Notes: a model not told the origin generated them from the sequence alone. A stretch of DNA of 39,571 bases from an uncultured Lachnospiraceae bacterium (GCA_902761225.1 CACWJQ010000025.1:1-39571), one strand, 5' to 3'; shown: positions 17,871 to 26,875, numbered from the stretch's first letter. Made by a program: numbers and translations.

Positions 17871-19337
17871 ATGGAGAGGATCAAGAAAGAGAAGAGTATA
17901 CTCGGACGTATAAGCGATCTGAGCCACAGGCTTGTCTTTATGCTTGTGATACCGATCATAATGAGTCTGGTATTTATGCTCGTCTATGCTTCCAAATATC
18001 ATAATGCCATCCTCAGAATGGAGACCATCACCAGTCTGAAGACTGTTGTGACGGAGGATATTCCCGGAAGTGCGTGGAATATAGTAAGCGGGCGCGAAAC
18101 ATTCCCGGAAAGCCGTATCTATGAGAAGATCAATAATGTTGATGAGACTATAGAAATGATCACTCAGAGTACCGGTGCGGAAAACAGGCTTTCCCTTGTT
18201 GTTGCGGGGCGTACGATGCAGACCCTTCGCAATTATGTGGACCGTATACGCGATAATATCGATGATGAGGTTCCTGTTGTCGAAAATGAAGAGGTGCTGA
18301 CAGAGGTAAGAGATGTTGCGGCACTTGTAGACTCCATGCTGAATGATTATATTGAACAGGAGATAAGATCCGCGGCAAGGATGAGCGGAAGCTTAAGACT
18401 CGGTATCTTCATAACTGCAGTATGTGAAGCTCTTATCGTTATTCTGGCCATGTGGATCAGAAACAGATCCGTTATCGCAACCGAGATGTCCATAAGACAG
18501 CCTATAGAAAGACTCGAGGAAGCGGCTGCCAGGATCGCAGAGGGTTCCCTTGATGCAAGGATAGCCGACACTGAGGTAACGGAGCTGAGAAATCTTACCA
18601 GTCAGGTCAATACCATGGCTGACAGGCTCAAGTCAATGATGGATAAGAGTACTCTGGATGCCAAGAAGCTGAGAAAGGCGGAACTGCGTACACTTCAGGC
18701 ACAGATAAATCCTCACTTTCTGTACAACACCCTGGATGCCATAGTCTGGAAGGCTGAGGCGGGAGAGAAGGAAGAAGTCATTCAGCTGACAAGTTCCCTC
18801 AGCGATTTCTTCAGGATCAGCTTATCTTCAGGCGCTGACTGGATACCCATAAGCCAGGAAAAAAAGCATATAGAAGGTTATCTGAAGATCCAGCAGACAA
18901 GATACCGCGATATTTTGAGGTACGAGATCGATATCCCGGATGAGATAGGAAAGTATTATATTCTTAAGCTCCTGCTTCAGCCCCTTGTAGAAAATGCCAT
19001 ATATCACGGAATAAAGATAAAGAGGGGCGGAGGTATCATAAAGGTCTCCGGAAGGCTGGAGGACGGAGTGCTGATATTCAGCGTAAAGGATACGGGCCTT
19101 GGAATGACTCCGGATCAGCTGAGGAAATTAAACGAGAGAATGAAGAAGGGTCAGCCCACGGTCAGTGAAGGTAACGGAGGCTTTGGCCTGGTTAATGTAA
19201 ATATGAGAATACGCCTGTACTATAACCAGGAAAACGGGCTTATGATCGAAAGTAATTCCGAAGGTACGGAGGTCCGTTTCAGCGTTCCTTGCAGGATTCG
19301 AGAGGAGATATTTGAAGATGAAAGTATTTCTGGCTGA
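17871..19337 (+). CDS. LytS/YesM-type sensor histidine kinase
   Basis: The 488-residue kinase has two membrane helices (about 22-42 and 173-193) that flank an outer domain of about 130 residues. This domain looks all-helical and has no Cache or PAS features. A HAMP domain (about 193-250), a His_kinase domain with His282 in QINPHFLYNTLD and a HATPase domain (KDTGLGM, GGFGLVNVN) follow. A plain helical outer domain suits contact with a separate binding protein rather than direct ligand binding. The lipoprotein gene ends 9 bp upstream and the regulator gene overlaps by 20 bp. The partner regulator is the AraC-type protein that follows. Confidence 0.92.
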   Translation: MERIKKEKSILGRISDLSHRLVFMLVIPIIMSLVFMLVYASKYHNAILRMETITSLKTVVTEDIPGSAWNIVSGRETFPESRIYEKINNVDETIEMITQSTGAENRLSLVVAGRTMQTLRNYVDRIRDNIDDEVPVVENEEVLTEVRDVAALVDSMLNDYIEQEIRSAARMSGSLRLGIFITAVCEALIVILAMWIRNRSVIATEMSIRQPIERLEEAAARIAEGSLDARIADTEVTELRNLTSQVNTMADRLKSMMDKSTLDAKKLRKAELRTLQAQINPHFLYNTLDAIVWKAEAGEKEEVIQLTSSLSDFFRISLSSGADWIPISQEKKHIEGYLKIQQTRYRDILRYEIDIPDEIGKYYILKLLLQPLVENAIYHGIKIKRGGGIIKVSGRLEDGVLIFSVKDTGLGMTPDQLRKLNERMKKGQPTVSEGNGGFGLVNVNMRIRLYYNQENGLMIESNSEGTEVRFSVPCRIREEIFEDESISG

Positions 19338-20574
19338 TGATGAGATAGTGGTCAGAGAGGGAATAAGAGAATCTTTTCCGTGGGATGAAACTCCCTATAC
19401 CCTTGTGGGAGAAGCTCCTGACGGAGAAATGGCGCTTCCCATCATCCGTGATACGAATCCCGATATTGTGATCACGGACATAAGAATGCCCTTCATGGAC
19501 GGAATAGAGCTGTGCCGCATACTGCGTGCGCAGATGCCGTGGATAGGGATAATCGTTCTGAGCGGGTACGATGAGTTCGAATATGCCCGTCAGTGCATAA
19601 GACTCGGTGTAAGGGAGTATCTTGTCAAGCCGATCAATGCGGAGAACCTGCGCGAAGCACTGGATAAGGTCAGCGAACAGCTGAAGGAAGAGCGTAAGAC
19701 CATAGAGCATGCCGCAAGTCTCAGGGTGAGACTTGGCAGTGATGAGCAGCTGGTTAAGGAAAAACTGATCGCCTCCCTGTATTCGGAGGAGGCAGCTGCC
19801 GAGGATTCGCACAGTGTATTAAAGCATCTTCATTCAATGGGATGCAATGTAATAGCGCCTTTTTATGCCGTTGTGGACGCTGCCTTCGACCCTGTTGGAA
19901 AGGGACAGGAGGCTGCATTTAACCTGTCGGAGAGCAGCGGAGGAGTAATGCATGCATCGTCAAGCCGGACAGGGGCAGCACTTCTCGTGCTGGGAGACAA
20001 TGCCGGTGATGCCGAGGAGAGGGCCTATGCATTTGCCACATCCCTTGTACGTGAGCTTGAACGTATCGGATGTGTTAAGATACGTGTCGGTATAGGGGAT
20101 ATCGTCGATACTCCCGAGGAGATACTGAGGAGCTTCAAGACGGCAAGGCATATAAGGCATATTCTGGTGGAACGCACCGATGAAAAACCCATGATACTGG
20201 GAACAAGAGAGATGGGAGAAGTGTCTGATGATCCCGGAACCTCCAAGGTTATCAGCGATGCGAAGTTTTATATGTCAGAACATTTTACGGATCCCAATCT
20301 TATGCTCCAGGATGTTGCAAAGTCGGTAAATATGAGCAACAGCCGTTTTTCCACTGTTTTTTCACAGCAGAACGGACAGACATTTACGGAATATCTCATA
20401 TCCCTCAGACTTGGCAAAGCAAAGGAAATGCTCCGCACAACCGGAGTCAAAAGTACCCATATAGCCAGAGAGTGCGGATACAACGACTCTCATTATTTCA
20501 GTTATATCTTTAAGAAGAATGTGGGGATCACTCCTTCGGAGTATCGTGCACAGTTTCAGAATTTTCAGGAATAA
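19318..20574 (+). CDS. YesN-type response regulator, REC plus AraC HTH
   Basis: The 418-residue protein has a receiver domain (1-120; LADDE, Asp54 in ITDIRMPFMDG, Lys in YLVKPIN). A middle linker (about 125-310) follows, then a C-terminal AraC-type double helix-turn-helix (about 315-418; LQDVAKSVNMSNSRFS and THIARECGYNDSHYF). GAGGAG upstream supports the ATG at 19318 rather than the in-frame TTG at 19312. It overlaps the kinase gene by 20 bp. AraC domains bind direct repeats about two helical turns apart. Such repeats start right at the end of this gene, before the transporter operon, which is therefore its likely target. Confidence 0.92.
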   Translation: MKVFLADDEIVVREGIRESFPWDETPYTLVGEAPDGEMALPIIRDTNPDIVITDIRMPFMDGIELCRILRAQMPWIGIIVLSGYDEFEYARQCIRLGVREYLVKPINAENLREALDKVSEQLKEERKTIEHAASLRVRLGSDEQLVKEKLIASLYSEEAAAEDSHSVLKHLHSMGCNVIAPFYAVVDAAFDPVGKGQEAAFNLSESSGGVMHASSSRTGAALLVLGDNAGDAEERAYAFATSLVRELERIGCVKIRVGIGDIVDTPEEILRSFKTARHIRHILVERTDEKPMILGTREMGEVSDDPGTSKVISDAKFYMSEHFTDPNLMLQDVAKSVNMSNSRFSTVFSQQNGQTFTEYLISLRLGKAKEMLRTTGVKSTHIARECGYNDSHYFSYIFKKNVGITPSEYRAQFQNFQE

Positions 20575-20650
20575 AACAATTTTCAACCTGAATAAAATAA
20601 TTTTCAACCATTTTCCCCAAAAAACGTTTTTTTCAAAACAAATTTGAACC
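20571..20650 (+). promoter_or_regulatory. Candidate YesN operator: three repeats before the sugar transporter operon
   Basis: The 18-mer ATAAAAYAATTTTCAACC occurs at 20571-20588 and 20592-20609, with 17 of 18 bases identical and a 21-bp period, the spacing typical of AraC-family sites. A third, looser copy (14 of 16 bases) is at 20635-20650, 41 bp further on, and contains TTGAAC (20644-20649), a plausible -35. A perfect 14-bp palindrome (AAAAAACGTTTTTT, 20619-20632) lies between copies two and three. No good -10 was found at 17 bp, as is common for activator-dependent promoters. Confidence 0.65.
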
Positions 20651-20736
20651 AAGTCAGAATAAACCTCAATTTACTCCGCCTGCAGTGTGATTTAACCTTA
20701 AGTCATACCGCATAGAGCGGAGAAATGGAGGAATTT

Positions 20737-21714
20737 ATGAAAAGGTTTAAAGCAATGGTAATGGCAGGAGTGCTTGCACTTACGCTTGTACTTTCTGCAT
20801 GCGGCGCAGGCGGCGGAAGCGGCAGCGGCGGATCAGGCGGACTTATCAAAGTCGGCGTTATCAATAACCCCCCTTCAGAGTCCGGATACCGTGAAGCAAA
20901 TGTTAAGGATATGGAATCAGTTTTCTCACAGGCTAACGGCTATGAGCTGAAAACATTCTACAGCCTTAAGAACGATGAGCAGCTTCAGGCAGCTCAGGGA
21001 TTCATCACCGAAGGTGTTGATTATCTTCTCATTTCCGCAGCTGAGACTACCGGTTGGGACGAAGTCCTCACCAAGGCTAAGGAAGCCGGAATCAAGGTTT
21101 TCCTTTTCGACCGTATGATCGACGTTGACCAGAGCCTTTACGAGGCAGCAGTTGTTTCTGACATGGCTAAGGAAGGCGAGACCGCAGTTAACTGGCTTCT
21201 TTCACAGAACCTCGGAACCTACAACGTAATCCACATTCAGGGTGCTATGGGTTCTGACGCTCAGATCGGACGTACCGGTGCTCTTCAGGCTCAGTTCGAT
21301 GCAGGAAAGATGAACATGGTTGTTCAGCAGACCGCTACCTGGGACGAGGCAGAAGCTAAGAAGATCGTTGAATCCGTTATCAACAGCGGTGCAGACTTCA
21401 ACGTAATCTATGCAGAGAACGACGGTATGGCAAAGGGTGCTGTAGCTGCACTTGACGAAGCAGGAATTACCCACGGCGTTAACGGTAAGGTTGTCGTTAT
21501 GGGCTTTGACTGCAACAGATGGGCTCTCAGAGAACTCCTTGCAGGAAACTGGAACTATGATGGACAGTGCTCACCTTTCCAGGCACAGATCATCAGTGAC
21601 ATCATCCAGGGAAAGACTACTATTTCCTCTAAGATCATCATCAACGAAGAGAAGGGATTTGACGCTGCAACTCTTACTCAGGCTGATATTGACACTTACG
21701 GATTAGGCGAATGA
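20737..21714 (+). CDS. Sugar-binding lipoprotein of the YtfQ-type ABC importer
   Basis: From the ATG at 20737 (GGAGGA upstream) the protein has 325 residues. It has a signal peptide with lipobox LSAC and lipidated Cys22, then a Gly/Ser-rich linker. The rest is a Peripla_BP_4 fold with ESGYREAN, FDRMIDVDQS and YAENDGMAKGA. It is related to, but clearly diverged from, the lipoprotein at 16884. Being first in the transporter operon, it is the delivery subunit for the importer. Its codon use is noticeably more biased than that of its neighbours, which suggests high expression. A hairpin after the gene probably gives more of this protein than of the channel subunits. The exact sugar is unknown. 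Confidence 0.9.
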   Translation: MKRFKAMVMAGVLALTLVLSACGAGGGSGSGGSGGLIKVGVINNPPSESGYREANVKDMESVFSQANGYELKTFYSLKNDEQLQAAQGFITEGVDYLLISAAETTGWDEVLTKAKEAGIKVFLFDRMIDVDQSLYEAAVVSDMAKEGETAVNWLLSQNLGTYNVIHIQGAMGSDAQIGRTGALQAQFDAGKMNMVVQQTATWDEAEAKKIVESVINSGADFNVIYAENDGMAKGAVAALDEAGITHGVNGKVVVMGFDCNRWALRELLAGNWNYDGQCSPFQAQIISDIIQGKTTISSKIIINEEKGFDAATLTQADIDTYGLGE

Positions 21715-21734
21715 TCAAGTGATCTTACCAAATG

Positions 21735-21771
21735 GCGCAGCTGTACTGACAGTTACAGCTGCGCTGTTTTT
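21735..21771 (+). terminator. Intercistronic terminator/attenuator within the importer operon
   Basis: A perfect 11-bp GC-rich stem (21735-21745 with 21754-21764) is followed by TGTTTTT. The ribosome site of the ATPase gene begins at the next bases. It should stop part of the transcripts after the binding-protein gene and protect its mRNA end. Confidence 0.85.
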
Positions 21772-21786
21772 AGGAGGTAATCATAT

Positions 21787-23286
21787 ATGCAGAATGAAAT
21801 ATTGCTGCAGATGCGTCATATAGATAAGGTATTCCCCGGCGTCAAGGCGCTGAACGGGGTTGATTTTACTCTGAGAAAGGGTGAGATCCATGCACTTATG
21901 GGAGAGAACGGAGCCGGAAAATCCACTCTCATCAAGGTTCTTACAGGTGTCTACAGAATGGACGGCGGAGAGATAACCGTAGAGGGAAAGAATATCTCCA
22001 TACATTCTCCGCAGGATGCGCAAAATAACGGAATCAGCACAGTTTATCAGGAAATTACCTTATGTCCCAACCTGACAGTGGCCGAGAACATGTTCATCGG
22101 CAGAGAGGACGGGGCATGGATCAAACATAAAGATTATGAAAAAAGAGCGGACGAGATCCTTACAAGGCTGAACATCCCCGCAAGAAGCACCCAGCAGCTT
22201 GAGAACTGTTCACTGGCAGTTCAGCAGATGGTTGCCATAGCCCGTGCGGTTGATATGAAATGTAAGGTTCTTATCCTTGATGAGCCTACCTCATCACTTG
22301 ACGATAAGGAAGTAAATATGCTGTTTACACTTATGAGGGATCTGAAGTCCCAGGGTGTAGGCATCATCTTTGTAACCCATTTCCTGGAGCAGGTATATGA
22401 AGTAAGTGACCGCATCACGGTTCTCAGAAACGGTGAACTTGTGGGTGAATATCTGACCGAAGATCTTCCTCAGGTTGAACTTGTCGCCAGGATGATCGGT
22501 AAGGAACTTGACGAGCTCATGGATCTGGGAGAAACAGAGGAGAAGGAAAAGAAGGAAACAGAGGTCTTCTATGAGGCCGAGAATCTTTCCAGCACCGATG
22601 CCCTTCCCTTTAACTTCGCCATCAAGAAGGGAGAGGTCAACGGATTTACCGGGCTTCTCGGATCCGGGCGAAGCGAAAGCGTAAGAGCGATCTTTGGTGC
22701 CGATAAGGTTACCGGAGGTGATGTGAAGATAAAGGGACAGCCTGTAAAGATCACCCGTCCCATAGATGAAATGAAAAATGGCATAGGTTACCTTGCAGAG
22801 GACAGAAAGCGCGACGGTATCATTGCCGAATTAAGTGTCAGGGAGAATATCATTCTTGCACTCCAGGTTCTCAACGGAATGTTCAAGCCCATCAGCAGAA
22901 GTGAGGCGGAAGCCTTTGCGGATGAGTATATCAAGGTGCTTAACATTAAGACGGCAAGCCGCGAGACACCTGTCGGTTCACTGAGCGGAGGCAATCAGCA
23001 GAAGGTCATTCTCGCAAGATGGCTGCTTACGCATCCTGATTATCTGATACTCGATGAGCCCACAAGAGGTATAGATGTAGGAACAAAGCTTGAGATACAG
23101 AAGCTGGTTCTGAAGCTTGCCGAGGACGGAGTGAGTGTAACCTTCATTTCCTCAGAGGTTGAGGAAATGCTCAGAACATGCAGCAGACTGATAGTAATGC
23201 GTGACAGGCACATAGTGGGTGAACTGAAAGGTGCCGATCTGAATCAGGCGAAGGTTATGAAGACCATTGCGGGAGGTGAGGCTTAA
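21787..23286 (+). CDS. ytfR: Sugar ABC importer ATPase, two nucleotide-binding domains
   Basis: The 499-residue protein has two ABC domains, as in the MglA/RbsA/YtfR class. Domain one has Walker A GENGAGKST, signature region SLAVQQMVAIARAV and Walker B ILDEPTSSLDD. Domain two has the usual degenerate Walker A (GLLGSGRSE), a canonical signature LSGGNQQKVILARWL and Walker B ILDEPTRGID. Such ATPases work as single chains that power a permease pair. AGGAGGT precedes the ATG. The permease genes follow directly. With the YtfQ-like binding proteins the best match is the galactofuranose-type importer; the gene name marks similarity, not proven substrate. Confidence 0.88.
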   Translation: MQNEILLQMRHIDKVFPGVKALNGVDFTLRKGEIHALMGENGAGKSTLIKVLTGVYRMDGGEITVEGKNISIHSPQDAQNNGISTVYQEITLCPNLTVAENMFIGREDGAWIKHKDYEKRADEILTRLNIPARSTQQLENCSLAVQQMVAIARAVDMKCKVLILDEPTSSLDDKEVNMLFTLMRDLKSQGVGIIFVTHFLEQVYEVSDRITVLRNGELVGEYLTEDLPQVELVARMIGKELDELMDLGETEEKEKKETEVFYEAENLSSTDALPFNFAIKKGEVNGFTGLLGSGRSESVRAIFGADKVTGGDVKIKGQPVKITRPIDEMKNGIGYLAEDRKRDGIIAELSVRENIILALQVLNGMFKPISRSEAEAFADEYIKVLNIKTASRETPVGSLSGGNQQKVILARWLLTHPDYLILDEPTRGIDVGTKLEIQKLVLKLAEDGVSVTFISSEVEEMLRTCSRLIVMRDRHIVGELKGADLNQAKVMKTIAGGEA

Positions 23287-23287
23287 G

Positions 23288-24394
23288 ATGAAGAACAAAA
23301 AGAAATCTTTCGGAGGCCTGGGCCAGCTTACGATCCCGGTAATAGCTCTCTGCCTGCTGGTCATATTCAATCTCGTAAGGGATATGTTATTTATCTATTA
23401 TTTCAAGGATCCCAATTACGTAAGCTTTTTCAGTATTGAACTGACCAAAAACAATCTGGACAATATGGTGTTTGCCGGGAACCTCATAAGCATCATTAAC
23501 GGTGCGAGTGAACTTGCCATACTTGCAATGGGCATGACTCTTGTAACCGCTGCCTGCGGCGGACAGGATATCAGCGTGGGTGCTGCTGCCGCCATCGCCG
23601 GAAGCGTATTTGTCAAGATCATTAAAATGTCACCGTGGGTCAATGGAATAGTGGTACTTTTCGCATTCGTGTGTGCATGCATAGTGGCAATGATCTTCGG
23701 ATCATTCAACGGTACGCTGGTAGCAATATTTAAGATACAGCCGATGATAGCCACGCTGATCCTGTATACCTGCGGCAGATCCATAGCATACTGGATCAAC
23801 GGCGGTGCGACCCCTACTGTCAGCAGCCCGGTAATTTCGGCTATAGGAAGCTTTATCCCGGGTATTCCCATTCCCACTCCGGTGCTCATAGTCATCGCAA
23901 TGGCGATAGTGTTCAAGCTTTTGTTCAAGTTCACGGCACTCGAACTGTTTACACAGTCTGTAGGTATCAATCAGAGCGCTGCCAGACTTAATGGTATCAA
24001 CTCTACCTTCATCAAGCTTCTGTCATTCATAATCCTCGGTGTATGTGTGGCGGTTTCCGGATGTATCGGAGTGAGCAGACTCGGACTTATCAATCACGAG
24101 ACGCTGCTTCTCGATATAGAAATGGATACCATTCTTGCAGTTGCCATCGGAGGTAATAATCTCGGAGGAGGAAAGTTCAAGATCAGCGGAAGTATCCTGG
24201 GTGCTTATGTTATCCAGATGCTCACGATCACACTCTACTCCATGAAGGTTTCCTCCACGGATGTTAAGGCTTACAAGGCAATAGTCATCATTCTTCTGGT
24301 TGTGATCGGATCTCCTGTTGTAAAGGAAAAGTTCGGAAAGTTAATGTCGAAGCTCCTGGGAAACAGATCCAAAACAGCAGTGAAAGGAGCGTAA
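23288..24394 (+). CDS. ytfT: Sugar ABC importer permease (YtfT-like)
   Basis: From the ATG at 23288 (GGGAGGTGAG upstream, one base after the ATPase stop) the protein has 368 residues and about nine or ten membrane helices. It shows the BPD_transp_2 permease pattern, including the loop GGQDISVGAAAAIAGSVF and, near the C-terminus, AIGGNNLGGGKFKISGS. An in-frame TTG 21 bp earlier lacks support. It pairs with the next gene as the two halves of the channel, as YtfT and YjfF do. The region between helices one and two is longer than in RbsC-type permeases. Confidence 0.88.
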   Translation: MKNKKKSFGGLGQLTIPVIALCLLVIFNLVRDMLFIYYFKDPNYVSFFSIELTKNNLDNMVFAGNLISIINGASELAILAMGMTLVTAACGGQDISVGAAAAIAGSVFVKIIKMSPWVNGIVVLFAFVCACIVAMIFGSFNGTLVAIFKIQPMIATLILYTCGRSIAYWINGGATPTVSSPVISAIGSFIPGIPIPTPVLIVIAMAIVFKLLFKFTALELFTQSVGINQSAARLNGINSTFIKLLSFIILGVCVAVSGCIGVSRLGLINHETLLLDIEMDTILAVAIGGNNLGGGKFKISGSILGAYVIQMLTITLYSMKVSSTDVKAYKAIVIILLVVIGSPVVKEKFGKLMSKLLGNRSKTAVKGA

Positions 24395-25426
24395 GTGATC
24401 ATGAAGAATAATAACAGATATCAACGTGAACCGCTTACAGACACTCAGCTTTTGATGAGTATCACAATAGTGATATTCGTTGTAATGTATCTTCTTGCGA
24501 TGATAATACTTCAGGGAGGATTCCTTCACCCTCAGCAGATCTTTGATATGCTGAACGATAATGCAAGCCTTATCATCGTATCCTGCGGACTTACCGTCGT
24601 AATGATAGGTGCAGGTATCGATATCAGTGTCGGTGCAGTAACCTCGCTTGTGGTAATGAGCTGTGTTATGTATCTTAACAACGGAGGCAGCATAGCCGGT
24701 TCGGTCTTTCTTGCACTCTGCATCGGACTTGCTTTTGGAATGATGCAGGGATTTTTGATCAGTTATCTGGACATTCAGCCTTTTATAGTAACACTTGCCG
24801 GAATGTTCCTTGCCCGTGGTATGACCACGATCCTTTCCGTCAATCCGCAGAAGGTTGAACATGAAGGATTCGCTGCACTCAGAAGTATTAAGATAGAGAT
24901 AAATGCTCTCGGCTATACGGCACCCAATGGGAACTTTATCCCTGCACGTATGGAACTCGGAGTTGTTGTTGCCCTGCTCTGCATAGTTTTCATTTTTATC
25001 CTGCTCAAGTATATCCGTTTGGGCCGTGGCTTCTATGCGATAGGCGGTAACCAGCAGAGTGCTCTTATGCTTGGTATCAATGTAAAGAGAACACGTTTCC
25101 TGAGCTACATAATAAGCGGTGTTTTGAGCGGAATATCAGGGTATGTCTTTATGATGCATACCGGCGCAGGAAATGCCACAAATGCAGCCGGAATGGAAAT
25201 GAACGCAATAGCATCCTCGATCATAGGAGGAACCCTTCTCACAGGCGGTGTTGGAAATGTGCTGGGTACATTCTTCGGAACGCTGACACTTACCACAATA
25301 AAGAAGATCGTTGTTTCCAGCGGACTTAACGATCCCTGGTGGCAGAGCATCACAACCGGAGGAATGCTGTGTTTCTTCATTCTTCTTCAGAGCGTGGTGC
25401 TGAACAGACGTAACAGAAAGAAATAA
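24395..25426 (+). CDS. yjfF: Sugar ABC importer permease (YjfF-like)
   Basis: The 343-residue protein has about eight to ten membrane helices and the same BPD_transp_2 hallmarks (GAGIDISVGAVTSLVV; IIGGTLLTGGVGNVLGT). The start could be GTG 24395, 5 bp after AGGAG, or ATG 24401, 11 bp after it; spacing favours the GTG. It follows the first permease gene directly. It is the last gene of the importer operon and ends before a strong terminator. The presence of two different permease genes is a point in favour of the YtfQRT-YjfF class over ribose or galactose importers, which use one. Confidence 0.87.
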   Translation: MIMKNNNRYQREPLTDTQLLMSITIVIFVVMYLLAMIILQGGFLHPQQIFDMLNDNASLIIVSCGLTVVMIGAGIDISVGAVTSLVVMSCVMYLNNGGSIAGSVFLALCIGLAFGMMQGFLISYLDIQPFIVTLAGMFLARGMTTILSVNPQKVEHEGFAALRSIKIEINALGYTAPNGNFIPARMELGVVVALLCIVFIFILLKYIRLGRGFYAIGGNQQSALMLGINVKRTRFLSYIISGVLSGISGYVFMMHTGAGNATNAAGMEMNAIASSIIGGTLLTGGVGNVLGTFFGTLTLTTIKKIVVSSGLNDPWWQSITTGGMLCFFILLQSVVLNRRNRKK

Positions 25427-25441
25427 TAATATCTGACAATG

Positions 25442-25495
25442 AGACCGTGATGGGATATGTACCGGTTTTGCCGGACAGGCCATCACGGTCTTTTT
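25442..25495 (+). terminator. Intrinsic terminator of the sugar importer operon
   Basis: A 12-bp perfect stem (25442-25453 with 25480-25491) encloses a smaller CCGG/CCGG hairpin and is followed by TTTTT. It separates the importer operon from the peptidase gene. Confidence 0.9.
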
Positions 25496-25512
25496 ATGTC
25501 CGTATACTTACA

Positions 25513-25581
25513 GCGACAAATGCTCTGATTGAGTGTAAAATAGGGTCGATGAGAATTTACTGTCCGGGAACCCTGTCCCGG
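25513..25581 (+). promoter_or_regulatory. Putative pepT promoter and leader hairpin
   Basis: GCGACA (25513-25518), a 17-bp spacer and TAAAAT (25536-25541) make a fair promoter. In the resulting leader, CCGGGA (25564-25569) and TCCCGG (25576-25581) form a 6-bp GC-rich hairpin with no T-tract, 10 bp before the ribosome site. The hairpin may affect translation or mRNA stability; its role is unknown. Confidence 0.4.
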
Positions 25582-25607
25582 TATCTGATGAAAGAGGTGA
25601 TCCTGAT

Positions 25608-26825
25608 ATGAGAGCATATGAAAGACTTTTGGATTATGTTGTTATCCATACAACAAGTGATGAAGAATCTGAAACCGTACCTTCAACCGGGCGTCAGTTC
25701 GATCTGGCCCATAAGCTTAAGGATGAAATGACCGCACTTGGAATAGAGGATGCAGATGTTGACGATAACTGCTATGTTATGGGACATATTCCCGCAACAC
25801 CCGGCTGTGAAGATAAACCTGCCATCGGTTTTATAGCACATCTTGATACCGCTCCCGACAGTTCGGGAGAGAATGTTCATCCCATCATTCATGAAGATTA
25901 CAGTGGCGGAGATGTTGAGCTGGGAAACGGACGGGTACTTTCGGGCGCACTGTTTCCGCATCTTTCCGGTCTTAAGGGGAGAACACTGATCACAACGGAC
26001 GGAAGTACGCTTCTTGGGGCTGATGATAAGGCGGGGATCGCGGAGATAATGACCATGGCTGAGGAGATGATCCGCGGCGGTCTGCCCCATGGCAGGATAT
26101 GTATTGCTTTTACACCGGACGAGGAGATAGGACATGGTGCGGAGCTTCTTGATCTTGAGAAGTTCGGGGCGGATTTTGCATATACCGTGGACGGCGGTCC
26201 GGAGAACGAGATAGAATATGAGAACTTTAATGCGGCAAAGGCGGTATTTGATATCAGGGGCGTAAGCGTTCATCCGGGAGATGCCAAGAACCGAATGATA
26301 AATGCTGCGCTTGTGGCATGCGAGATCTCCGGTATGCTTCCAAGTGCCGAAACACCGGCACATACCGAGGGCAGAGAGGGATTCTATCATCTTACCGATA
26401 TAAACGGGAATGTTGAAAATGCCATGATAGCCTATATTGTACGGGACCATGATGCCGGATTGTTCGATTCAAAAATAAAAACTCTCCGCAAGATAGAGCA
26501 GACCATCAATGAAAAATACGGAGACCATACTGTAAAACTTACGGTAGTTGATCAGTACCGCAATATGATAGAGAAGATCCGTCCCCATATGCATATCGTT
26601 GAAACCGCTAAGAAGTGCATAGCGGAGCAGGGACTTGAGGTTCTGGATGTGCCCGTCAGAGGCGGAACGGATGGAGCACAGCTTTCATATCGCGGGCTTC
26701 CCTGCCCCAATCTCGGAACAGGCGGATATGCATTCCACGGTCCCCTAGAACATATCACCGCTGAGGGAATGGATGCGGTTGTAAATATACTGTGCCGGAT
26801 AGTTAAAGAGTATGCGAATAAGTGA
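25608..26825 (+). CDS. pepT: Peptidase T (tripeptide aminopeptidase)
   Basis: The 405-residue cytoplasmic enzyme belongs to metallopeptidase family M20 and removes the N-terminal residue of tripeptides. It has the two-zinc site of PepT: His78 in AHLDTAPD, the bridging Asp in LGADDKAG (139-140), the catalytic Glu in TPDEEIGHG (about 172-173), Asp in YTVDGG and a late His in AFHGPLEHI. The length equals that of E. coli PepT. The ribosome site AAAGAGGTGA lies 8 bp upstream. It stands alone between a terminator and a regulator gene and is probably a housekeeping gene unrelated to the sugar cluster. Confidence 0.95.
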   Translation: MRAYERLLDYVVIHTTSDEESETVPSTGRQFDLAHKLKDEMTALGIEDADVDDNCYVMGHIPATPGCEDKPAIGFIAHLDTAPDSSGENVHPIIHEDYSGGDVELGNGRVLSGALFPHLSGLKGRTLITTDGSTLLGADDKAGIAEIMTMAEEMIRGGLPHGRICIAFTPDEEIGHGAELLDLEKFGADFAYTVDGGPENEIEYENFNAAKAVFDIRGVSVHPGDAKNRMINAALVACEISGMLPSAETPAHTEGREGFYHLTDINGNVENAMIAYIVRDHDAGLFDSKIKTLRKIEQTINEKYGDHTVKLTVVDQYRNMIEKIRPHMHIVETAKKCIAEQGLEVLDVPVRGGTDGAQLSYRGLPCPNLGTGGYAFHGPLEHITAEGMDAVVNILCRIVKEYANK

Positions 26826-26828
26826 CAG

Positions 26829-26853
26829 CCTGATACCTGCCTTTAATATCAGG
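26829..26853 (+). other. Small hairpin between pepT and the LytTR gene
   Basis: CCTGATA (26829-26835) and TATCAGG (26847-26853) are perfect 7-bp arms with an 11-nt loop. No T-tract follows, so it is not a classical terminator. It may be an operator or an mRNA end-protecting stem. Confidence 0.4.
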
Positions 26854-26875
26854 TTATGTGACCGGAGTGACAGAT

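Noticed and set aside
20619-20632. AAAAAACGTTTTTT as a terminator of the YesN regulator gene
   Set aside because: It has no loop and only A-T pairs around CG, so it cannot form a stable hairpin; it is more likely part of the operator region.
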